From an uncultured Caulobacteraceae bacterium (lineage in GTDB: Bacteria > Pseudomonadota > Alphaproteobacteria > Caulobacterales > Caulobacteraceae), in contig CAMLRH010000183.1 of assembly GCA_946482375.1 (NCBI GenBank), positions 1 to 5,634 of the forward strand: DNA of 5,634 nucleotides, written 5' to 3'. The notes beneath the pieces were generated by a model. That model made no database searches. It was given only the letters and a program-made list of their open reading frames with translations, and was not told the origin of the DNA. Position 1 is the first letter of the stretch. Every line of letters begins with the position of its first letter. Shown piece by piece: positions 1 to 5,634 of the stretch. A program made the translations under genes and the position numbers.

Positions 1-459
1 GCGCTTGTCGCATTGTTTTTCGCGGTGGCTATGACGCCATGGGCGCTGGAGGAACGCCTGGAACGGCGCGCCCTCTACGGATTCCAGAAACAATCCGAGT
101 TCCTGATGCAGGCGCGTCCTACGCACCTGGTGTTCTCCTGGGACCACCCGGCGGCGAAGATCCTCGACTATGACTCGATGGCCCAGCTCGGGGGGTGGTT
201 CTTCACCCGCGACGGCATGGCGGTGGAGACCAAGGCCGTTCGCATCGCTGTGGACGAAGACCCCAATCGCCGCCTGCTGGCCGAGGCCAGCGGCGAGCGA
301 CCCGCGATCATGTGGATTTATAACAAGGAGCGGAAGTCGGCGGCGCGACTGCATCCGCCGCGCATCGAGACGCTCGCCCCAGACTGGCGCTGCCTGCACT
401 CCCAGAAGGGGCCCCTGGGCGTCATCGCCTGTGCGCCCAAGCGGATGTTCCCTCGCTGA
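1..459 (+). CDS. Hypothetical membrane-anchored protein, 5' end outside the window
   Basis: The reading frame is already open at base 1 and ends with TGA at 457-459, giving 152 residues in the window. The first in-frame start-like codons (TTG at 13, ATG at 31) fall inside a hydrophobic stretch (ALVALFFAVAMTPWA), so the true start is probably upstream and this stretch is the end of a signal anchor or transmembrane helix. The rest is soluble and mixed in character, with several Trp residues, a charged middle and two Cys near the C-terminus (contexts DWRCLH and VIACAP). Third codon positions are mostly G/C, as in the other genes, which supports real coding. I do not recognise the family and assign no function. 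A periplasmic domain anchored at its N-terminus is the simplest topology. Coding is likely; the start is unknown. Confidence 0.7.
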   Translation, partial: ALVALFFAVAMTPWALEERLERRALYGFQKQSEFLMQARPTHLVFSWDHPAAKILDYDSMAQLGGWFFTRDGMAVETKAVRIAVDEDPNRRLLAEASGERPAIMWIYNKERKSAARLHPPRIETLAPDWRCLHSQKGPLGVIACAPKRMFPR

Positions 460-481
460 GCCTCTGTAATTTCGAGAGAAA

Positions 482-556
482 TGGTGGACGCGGCAAGGAT
501 TGAACTTGCGACCCCCTCGATGTCAACGAGGTGCTCTCCCACTGAGCTACGCGTCC
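482..556 (-). tRNA. tRNA-Val, anticodon GAC
   Basis: Read on the minus strand, a full cloverleaf of 75 nt is visible. The acceptor arm is GGACGCG/CGCGTCC (550-556 with 486-492), the D stem is GCTC/GAGC, and the anticodon stem is CCTCG/CGAGG around loop TTGACAT. The anticodon GAC lies at 522-524, reading Val codons GUC and GUU. The variable loop is GGGTC, and the T arm is GCAAG/CTTGC around TTCAATC. The discriminator A and a genomically encoded CCA occupy 482-485. All stems pair perfectly. It lies 58 bp downstream of cpdR on the same strand and ends 22 bp from the convergent hypothetical gene on the left. I see no T-rich terminator after it. Confidence 0.97.
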
Positions 557-589
557 GCCGGGCCCGATCGGGGGCGTGGGAAGGGCGGG

Positions 590-618
590 GATATACGGGA
601 GGCCGAGGCCGTCTTCAA
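590..618 (-). promoter_or_regulatory. Probable tRNA-Val promoter
   Basis: On the minus strand, TTGAAG (613-618) is followed by a 17-bp spacer and TATATC (590-595), a good match to a housekeeping sigma promoter. It predicts a start near 583 and a leader of about 27 nt before the mature tRNA. The -35 hexamer overlaps the TGA stop codon of cpdR (615-617). A perfect palindrome CCCGATCGGG (563-572) lies in the predicted leader. Inferred from sequence only. Confidence 0.5.
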
Positions 619-980
619 GCCGCCGCGGCGGGCAATACCTTCTGGATCTCGGTAACGATCTCGCGCAGGTGCACGGGCTTGGACAGCACCTTGGCGCCGG
701 GAGCCGCGGCTTCGGCGGCCGCGAGCGACACGGCGGCGAAGCCGGTGATGAACATGATCGGCGCGCCGGGACGCTTCTCGCCGGCCAGGCGCGCGAGTTC
801 GATCCCGTCCATGCCCGGCATGACGATGTCCGTCAGCAGCATGTCCCACGGCGTGTCGATCACCGCCGCGGCTTCGTCGCCGTCGGCGCAGGCGGTGACC
901 TCGTAGCCCGCCTTCTCGAGGGCCCGGGCCAGGAATCCACGCATGGATTCGTCGTCTTCAGCGAGCAGGATGCGCGACAT
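615..980 (-). CDS. cpdR: Single-domain response regulator CpdR (ClpXP adaptor)
   Basis: The product is 121 aa and consists only of a receiver (REC) domain. Visible key residues are the acidic pair D9-D10, the phosphoacceptor D51 in LLTDIVMPGMDG, T79 in MFITGFAAV, and K101 in KVLSKPVHLRE. The usual aromatic switch position three residues before the Lys is Val (V98). The LSKPVHLRE region and the 121-aa length fit CpdR better than generic CheY-like proteins. In Caulobacter, CpdR is controlled by the CckA-ChpT phosphorelay. Unphosphorylated, it binds ClpX at the cell pole and primes ClpXP for substrates such as PdeA and McpA, and for CtrA with RcdA/PopA. The protein ends in PAAAA; Caulobacter CpdR also ends in alanines that make it a ClpXP substrate. 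The ATG at 978-980 is chosen because the receiver domain begins there and AGGGAC (984-989) lies just upstream; the longer open frame is not needed. It is divergent from the amidohydrolase gene. The family call is strong; orthology is an inference. Confidence 0.9.
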   Translation of the reverse strand: MSRILLAEDDESMRGFLARALEKAGYEVTACADGDEAAAVIDTPWDMLLTDIVMPGMDGIELARLAGEKRPGAPIMFITGFAAVSLAAAEAAAPGAKVLSKPVHLREIVTEIQKVLPAAAA

Positions 981-1022
981 GGCGTCCCTATTAGCGCGCC
1001 AGATGTAAAGCGGCCATGAAAG

Positions 1023-1039
1023 CCTTTGACCGGCAAAGG
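1023..1039. promoter_or_regulatory. 17-bp dyad in the cpdR/amidohydrolase intergenic region
   Basis: CCTTTG-ACCGG-CAAAGG is a perfect 6-bp inverted repeat around a 5-bp centre, placed in the 81-bp gap between the divergent starts at 980 and 1062. It contains TTGACC (1026-1031, + strand), a possible -35 for the amidohydrolase gene; 17 bp later lies only a weak -10 (TACGCA, 1049-1054). It could be an operator shared by both genes. No TTAA-N7-TTAA CtrA box is present in this gap. The binding protein is unknown. Confidence 0.35.
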
Positions 1040-1061
1040 TGCGGCGAATACGCACGCTGGC

Positions 1062-1916
1062 ATGAGCGCCCTGCCGCCCTTCGAGGTCCGCACGCCCGAG
1101 GGCAAGGCCGGTCCGCTGGTCTTCGCCTCGCCGCACTCGGGCCGCATCTACCCGGCCGAGATGATGGACGCCTCGGCGCTCGACGCGGCGACGATCCGCC
1201 GCTCGGAGGACGCCTTCGTCGACGAACTGATCGAGCGCGCCCCCGACCACGGGGCGACCGTGCTGCTGGCCAGGCTGGCGCGGGCCTACATCGACGTGAA
1301 CCGTGAGCCCTGGGAACTCGACCCGGCCATGTTCGAGGACGAGCTGCCGGAATTCGCCCGCGGCCGCACCGCCCGGGTGGCGGCGGGGCTCGGCTCCATC
1401 GCCCGCATCGTCTCCGAGGGGCAGGAGATCTACGCCCGCAAGCTCACCTTTGGCGAGGCCGAGAGGCGGATCGAGGCGGCCCATCGGCCTTACCACGAAG
1501 CGCTGGCCGGCTTGCTCGAGAAGACGAAGGCGCGGCACGGCCTCGCCATCCTCATCGACTGGCACTCCATGCCCTCGGCCGCGGCGGCGCAGGCGCGCTC
1601 GGGCAAGGGCTGCGACATGGTGCTGGGCGACCGTTTCGGCGCGGCCTGCTCGCCGCTGCTGACCCGGCTGGTCGAGCAGGAACTGGAAGCGATGGGCTAC
1701 CGCACCGTCCGCAACGCTCCCTACGCCGGCGGTTACACCACCGAGCACTACGGACGGCCCGCCAAGGGCGTCCACGCGCTGCAGATCGAAATCAACCGCG
1801 CCCTCTATCTCGACGAGGCGACCATGCAGCCGACGGATGGGTTGGGACGTCTCGCCCGCGACGTTGAGCGGCTGACGCAGGCGCTGGCTGATGCCGACTG
1901 GGCGAGGTGGCGCTAA
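1062..1916 (+). CDS. N-formylglutamate amidohydrolase family protein (HutG-like)
   Basis: The product is 284 aa, within the usual size range for this family. It is predicted to hydrolyse N-formyl-L-glutamate to L-glutamate and formate, the last step of one histidine-degradation route, in the cytosol (no signal peptide). Conserved blocks appear in order: FASPHSG (21-27), SEDAFVDEL (48-56), YIDVNRE (76-82), DWHSMP (166-171), LGDRFG (188-193), YAGGYTTEHYGRP (221-233) and HALQIEINRALY (238-249). The His of PHSG, the Asp/His of DWH and the Glu of QIEIN are the likely metal-site or catalytic residues by family analogy. ATG 1062 is preferred over TTG 1026, because the extra 12 residues resemble no family sequence and would run through the intergenic dyad. 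No Shine-Dalgarno precedes ATG 1062, so a leaderless or nearly leaderless mRNA is possible. No hutH, hutU, hutI or hutF is nearby, so the true substrate could be another N-acyl amino acid. The family call is strong; the exact reaction is inferred. Confidence 0.88.
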   Translation: MSALPPFEVRTPEGKAGPLVFASPHSGRIYPAEMMDASALDAATIRRSEDAFVDELIERAPDHGATVLLARLARAYIDVNREPWELDPAMFEDELPEFARGRTARVAAGLGSIARIVSEGQEIYARKLTFGEAERRIEAAHRPYHEALAGLLEKTKARHGLAILIDWHSMPSAAAAQARSGKGCDMVLGDRFGAACSPLLTRLVEQELEAMGYRTVRNAPYAGGYTTEHYGRPAKGVHALQIEINRALYLDEATMQPTDGLGRLARDVERLTQALADADWARWR

Positions 1917-1924
1917 GGCTAGCT

Positions 1925-2019
1925 GCGTCCTTCGACACGGCGCTGCGCGCCTGCTCAGGATGACTAACTCAGAATTCGTCATGGTGAGCAGCTCGCGAAG
2001 CGAGCGTGTCGAACCACGC
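1925..2019. repeat. REP-like double palindrome (two inverted units)
   Basis: The left unit (1925-1964) and right unit (1978-2019) are imperfect inverted copies around a 13-bp centre. They share TTCGACACG at the outer side and TGCTCA..ATGAC at the inner side. Each unit also contains its own hairpin: GGCGC-TGC-GCGCC (1939-1951) on the left and GCTCGC-GAA-GCGAGC (1991-2005) on the right. The two stems differ in sequence but both pair perfectly, so pairing is kept within each unit. This is the architecture of REP/BIME-type dispersed intergenic repeats. It begins 8 bp after the amidohydrolase stop, a usual location for such elements. Other genomic copies cannot be checked from this window. Confidence 0.7.
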
Positions 2020-2025
2020 AAGGCC

Positions 2026-2055
2026 AAAAAAAAAGCGGCGCCAGACCGGCGCCGC
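2026..2055 (-). terminator. Strong intrinsic terminator of the minus-strand sRNA
   Basis: On the minus strand, GCGGCGCC (2055-2048), loop GGTCT and GGCGCCGC (2042-2035) form a perfect 8-bp GC stem followed directly by nine T (2034-2026). On the plus strand the stem is followed by AGTTCATT, so it would be a poor terminator for the amidohydrolase gene. The direction therefore points to a minus-strand transcript. Confidence 0.85.
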
Positions 2056-2109
2056 AGTTCATTAGGGAGGAAACGCCCAGGAAGGGCAGAAGCGGCAGGG
2101 CCGCCTCAC
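2026..2109 (-). ncRNA. Candidate trans-acting sRNA with C-rich anti-SD segment
   Basis: Read on the minus strand from a predicted start near 2109, about 84 nt carry an ordered structure. Hairpin 1 is AGGCGGC-CCU-GCCGCUU (2106-2090). Hairpin 2 is GCCC-UUCCU-GGGC (2087-2075). A single-stranded GUUUCCUCCCUAAUGAACU follows (2074-2056). A perfect 8-bp terminator stem and nine U residues finish it (2055-2026). Both upstream loops and the linker are C/U-rich, and CCUCCC is complementary to Shine-Dalgarno sequences. Such C-rich loops are typical of several alphaproteobacterial sRNAs, such as the CCUCC-loop RNAs of Rhodobacter and GsrN of Caulobacter. I do not recognise a named family. It lies antisense to any read-through from the amidohydrolase gene. 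The ends are predictions; the terminator is the firmest part. Confidence 0.6.
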
Positions 2110-2115
2110 ACCCAC

Positions 2116-2144
2116 AAGCTAGGGTGCGGCGCACAATGATGCAA
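2116..2144 (-). promoter_or_regulatory. Predicted sRNA promoter with internal palindrome
   Basis: On the minus strand, TTGCAT (2139-2144) and TAGCTT (2116-2121) are separated by exactly 17 bp, with an A/T-rich stretch (AAAAAATTCC) just upstream. The spacer contains the palindrome GTGCG-C-CGCAC (2124-2134), which could bind a repressor between the -35 and -10. The same -10 hexamer occurs before the gene at 4260. The predicted start is near 2109. Confidence 0.5.
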
Positions 2145-2373
2145 GGAATTTTTTGCGGTGCAGCAGGAGATTTCCGCGACGCCGCTGCAGAATCTCTGCC
2201 TTACCAAGAGAAATCGTCCAAAAATCGCCATGCTGCAGCGCAATAACAGAACGCTGTTTCATCAAACGATGAATAAATTCAACGTCCTTCGCGCTGCGGC
2301 GCCCTCGCTCTGGCGTTGAAAGGCTCACTCCTGTAGAAGCGCCCGCCTCTTCCTGCCCGAAAGCCGCCCGTTC
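2145..2373. other. A/T-richer dyad-bearing segment upstream of typA
   Basis: I see no convincing gene in this 229-bp stretch. It is visibly richer in A/T than its surroundings and carries several inverted repeats. These are GCA-GAGATT/AATCTC-TGC with one bulge (2163-2199), AACAG-AACG-CTGTT (2245-2258), TTCATC-AAAC-GATGAA (2258-2273), and TTCAACG/CGTTGAA enclosing a 29-bp GC-rich loop (2278-2320). The typA promoter must lie here, but no hexamer pair stands out; TTGAAA (2316-2321) followed by GTAGAA is a weak option. A GAATC site (2190-2194) would be a CcrM methylation target if the host has CcrM. Confidence 0.4.
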
Positions 2374-4209
<1,836 letters not shown>

Positions 4210-4216
4210 CCCCCAC

Positions 4217-4237
4217 GCGAAGGTATTGCCGCTTCGC
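4217..4237 (+). terminator. Weak hairpin after typA
   Basis: GCGAAG (4217-4222) and CTTCGC (4232-4237) pair perfectly around a 9-nt loop, 8 bp after the typA stop. No T-run follows, so it is not a standard intrinsic terminator. It may stabilise the 3' end or act with Rho. It overlaps the predicted promoter of the next gene. Confidence 0.3.
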
Positions 4238-4253
4238 CGTCGGCGTGTAGCTT
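4226..4253 (+). promoter_or_regulatory. Predicted promoter giving a leaderless mRNA
   Basis: TTGCCG (4226-4231), a 16-bp spacer and TAGCTT (4248-4253) place the expected start at about 4260, the A of the ATG of the following gene. No Shine-Dalgarno is present before that ATG, which agrees with leaderless translation, a common arrangement in Caulobacter and relatives. The -10 matches that of the predicted sRNA promoter. Confidence 0.45.
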
Positions 4254-4259
4254 GGCCTT

Positions 4260-4796
4260 ATGGGTCTTGCACGCCGGATGGGCGGCGCTCTCTTAGCGAC
4301 GATACTGGCAGCCACTTCATCGCCTGCCGCGGCCGACGAGCTATGTCGTAGGCTGAAGTCTTATCACTCAGCCCCGTTTGACGGCTCAGAACAACCCAAT
4401 GGCCGGCGGTGGGTAGAGCTCCATTGGGTGGGTTCGTGGCTGGATTTCGAGCACGGCTGGGGCTTCGATTGCAGGGACTCGGGCGATACGGCCTCGCGCA
4501 CCTTTTGCGCTTGGCTCGTTGATCACAGCCCGTACGAGTTCGCGGTCCACCTGCCGATGAGCATGCTCGAGTGCTACGGCTACCGGTTTCCCATACCTCG
4601 AGACCAGTGGGCCAACTGGCGGAGTGACATCAACTTGTGGGCTGACAACCGGAAGCTTCTGCTGGAGATCGACTTCGCTTCGATCAAGGGGGAGACTGGC
4701 GCCATTCGACTGTCTTCGTTCGCCGACGATGTGTACGATTCCACAGCCGAGCTGCCGCCCCTCACCCATCTTCCGGAGCCTTCACCCGTCGAATGA
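4260..4796 (+). CDS. Hypothetical exported protein with four cysteines
   Basis: The product is 178 aa. An N-terminal Sec signal peptide is visible: Arg residues at 5-6, a hydrophobic core around 8-20, and a probable cut after AAA (23-25) before DELC. The mature part is about 153 aa, rich in Trp and aromatic residues (WVELHWVGSWLDF, 51-63). It has four Cys (29, 71, 83, 105), enough for two disulfides, which suits a periplasmic or secreted protein. The Cys29 context lacks a clear lipobox, so a lipoprotein is unlikely. Codon use is somewhat less G/C-biased than typA or cpdR, which may indicate a fast-evolving accessory gene. No Shine-Dalgarno precedes the ATG (see the promoter ending at 4253). 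I do not recognise the family and propose no function. The stop is at 4794-4796; the next gene's preferred start is 116 bp further on. Confidence 0.75.
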   Translation: MGLARRMGGALLATILAATSSPAAADELCRRLKSYHSAPFDGSEQPNGRRWVELHWVGSWLDFEHGWGFDCRDSGDTASRTFCAWLVDHSPYEFAVHLPMSMLECYGYRFPIPRDQWANWRSDINLWADNRKLLLEIDFASIKGETGAIRLSSFADDVYDSTAELPPLTHLPEPSPVE

Positions 4797-4900
4797 TGCG
4801 CGCAGTTGCTGGCCCGCCACGGCCCAGCTTGCGCCGCAATCGGGTCATCGAACGGGCGCATGCTTACAGCACTGAAAGTTCAGGGCGCAGACGGGCGCCG

Positions 4901-4905
4901 GGAGG
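4901..4905 (+). promoter_or_regulatory. Shine-Dalgarno deciding the start at 4913
   Basis: GGAGG lies 7 nt before ATG 4913. It favours this start over the in-frame ATG at 4793, whose extra 40 residues would bury the signal peptide and overlap the stop of the upstream gene. Confidence 0.8.
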
Positions 4906-4912
4906 ACTTCAC

Positions 4913-5425
4913 ATGCGGCTGGCTCTGGTTTCGGCGTTGATCGTCACTTTGGGAGCGCCGACGATTGCGGCGGCCCAGCAGGCTGGAACGCCCATGGGCG
5001 ACATCCAGGACCTCAACCGGTTCGCCACGCGCGGCTTCATGAACCAGTGGGCGGCGACGCGGCCGGCGGCGCTCTCCGGACTGTCGCAACAGTCGCGCCG
5101 CTGGATGAAGCAGCAGGTGCAGCTGCAGGCCGAGACACCCGCCTCGCCCCGTCAGCTCGACGCCACCATCGACGCCATGATGGGCCGCGACATCCACATC
5201 CTGGCCAAGAGCGAACGCGCCGATCCGGACGAAGTCCGCGGCGCGGTGCTGCTGAGGATACTCGTCGACACGCACAACGCGCTGAAGCGCGAAGCCAAGC
5301 GCAACCCGGCGGGCGAGCCCGGCCAGCGTCCGTGGGAAGAGCGCGTCCTCGAAGCGGACCTCAACATCCGCGAGGCCATCGCCATGCAGGAGTCGGAAAC
5401 AGCCGTGGCTATGGTGCGCGACTAG
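4913..5425 (+). CDS. Hypothetical exported, probably alpha-helical protein
   Basis: The product is 170 aa and starts with a clear Sec signal peptide (MRLALVSALIVTLGAPTIAA), with probable cleavage after the Ala run at 19-21 before QQ. The mature part has no cysteine. It is rich in Ala, Arg, Glu and Gln and is likely mostly helical, with amphipathic segments such as SRRWMKQQVQLQAE (61-74) and EERVLEADLNIREAIAMQE (142-160). A periplasmic location is inferred. Third codon positions are strongly G/C, as in the core genes. I do not recognise the domain and assign no function. Its last 17 bp overlap the 3' end of the convergent gene on the minus strand. A small dyad CTGAA-AG-TTCAG (4872-4883) lies in its upstream region; no convincing promoter hexamers were found there. 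Confidence 0.8.
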   Translation: MRLALVSALIVTLGAPTIAAAQQAGTPMGDIQDLNRFATRGFMNQWAATRPAALSGLSQQSRRWMKQQVQLQAETPASPRQLDATIDAMMGRDIHILAKSERADPDEVRGAVLLRILVDTHNALKREAKRNPAGEPGQRPWEERVLEADLNIREAIAMQESETAVAMVRD

Positions 5426-5634
5426 CGGCCGCCAGCCGCGTCTCGTCGAACAGCGACTTCGGCTCGGACACCCGAACGGGTCGCCGCCATGTTCCCGACG
5501 TGAGAAGCCACCGCTCGAGCCACTGGTTCGCCCGTGCGGTCTGCCCTGACGCGATGTCGTCCCGCACCCTGACAAGCGCCGCATCGGCCTGCAGCAGCCG
5601 CGCGCGGACGGGCGCCAGGTCCTCACCGGGGTAG
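5409..5634 (-). CDS. C-terminal part of a hypothetical protein, start beyond the right edge
   Basis: A minus-strand frame is open from the right edge (first full codon at 5633-5631) to TAG at 5411-5409. It gives 74 residues, beginning YPGEDLAPVRARLLQADAAL and ending FDETRLAAASRAP. It contains no start codon placed to begin a gene, so it continues off the window. Codons are strongly G/C at third positions (CTG, GCG, GAC, CGG, GTC). The segment looks helical and charged (RLLQADAALVRVRDDIASGQ, residues 12-31; RANQWLERWLL, 34-44). No other frame covers this region convincingly. It converges tail-to-tail on the upstream gene with a 17-bp overlap. The family is not recognised. Confidence 0.65.
   Translation of the reverse strand, partial: YPGEDLAPVRARLLQADAALVRVRDDIASGQTARANQWLERWLLTSGTWRRPVRVSEPKSLFDETRLAAASRAP

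Noticed and set aside
988..993. TAATAG on the minus strand as a -10 for cpdR
   Set aside because: No acceptable -35 is found at 16-18 bp, and it would start transcription at the ATG despite the nearby Shine-Dalgarno.
615..2027. Long 470-aa extension of cpdR on the minus strand
   Set aside because: The receiver domain starts exactly at ATG 980 with a Shine-Dalgarno. The extension runs opposite the well-supported amidohydrolase gene and resembles an antisense shadow.
1891..2139. Plus-strand 82-aa ORF after the amidohydrolase gene
   Set aside because: It runs through the REP-like repeat, the A-run and the terminator, and has low-complexity Lys/Arg composition; it does not look like a protein.
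2190..2230. tRNA-like phrase (TTGGTAAGGCAGAG) on the minus strand
   Set aside because: It resembles a D-arm, but no matching acceptor, anticodon or T arm can be folded around it.
2119..2328. Minus-strand 69-aa ORF (GTG start at 2328; alternative ATG at 2262 giving 47 aa)
   Set aside because: The frame is open mainly because it continues as a shadow opposite typA. The AGGA upstream abuts the GTG with no spacing, the ATG has no ribosome site, third positions are T-rich unlike host genes, and the stop falls on the predicted sRNA -10. A decayed gene cannot be excluded.
4386..4769. Minus-strand 127-aa ORF opposite the four-cysteine protein
   Set aside because: It lies wholly within a better-supported gene with a signal peptide and a promoter, and shows no recognisable domain or ribosome site.
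4793..4912. Longer start (ATG 4793) for the exported protein
   Set aside because: It would place a 40-residue Arg/Gly-rich leader before a clean signal peptide. ATG 4913 has an ideal GGAGG at 7 nt.

Overview
The window looks like chromosome of a GC-rich alphaproteobacterium, most likely from the Caulobacterales (Caulobacter/Phenylobacterium-like). This placement is an inference. It rests on a CpdR-type single-domain response regulator, strongly G/C-biased third codon positions, -10 elements of the TAGCTT type, and a dispersed-repeat-like palindrome built on TTCGACACG...TGCTCA. No plasmid, phage, transposase or CRISPR signal is visible.

Layout, left to right. The 3' part of an unrecognised membrane-anchored protein gene (+) enters from the left edge and ends at 459. 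A complete tRNA-Val(GAC) with encoded CCA follows on the minus strand (482-556). Its probable promoter overlaps the stop codon of cpdR, which lies just upstream on the same strand (615-980). cpdR is divergent from an N-formylglutamate amidohydrolase-family gene (1062-1916), and a short intergenic region with a perfect 17-bp dyad separates them. A 457-bp gene-free stretch (1917-2373) comes next. It holds a REP-like double palindrome, a probable minus-strand small RNA (promoter, two small hairpins, a CCUCCC segment and a strong intrinsic terminator), and a more A/T-rich segment with several dyads leading to typA (2374-4209). The right end has two unrecognised exported-protein genes (4260-4796, apparently leaderless; 4913-5425, with a strong Shine-Dalgarno) and the C-terminal part of a minus-strand gene entering from the right edge (ends at 5409).

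How the parts relate. CpdR is the ClpXP adaptor/regulator of the alphaproteobacterial cell-cycle proteolysis pathway, and TypA/BipA is a ribosome-associated GTPase used under stress or cold. The amidohydrolase would release glutamate and formate from N-formylglutamate, but no other hut genes are present, so it stands alone. The genes do not form one pathway and most appear to be separate transcription units.

The item most worth following up is the candidate sRNA at about 2026-2109 (-). It has a promoter with correct spacing, C/U-rich hairpin loops, an anti-Shine-Dalgarno segment and a perfect 8-bp GC stem followed by nine U residues. No minus-strand gene in the window otherwise accounts for that terminator.
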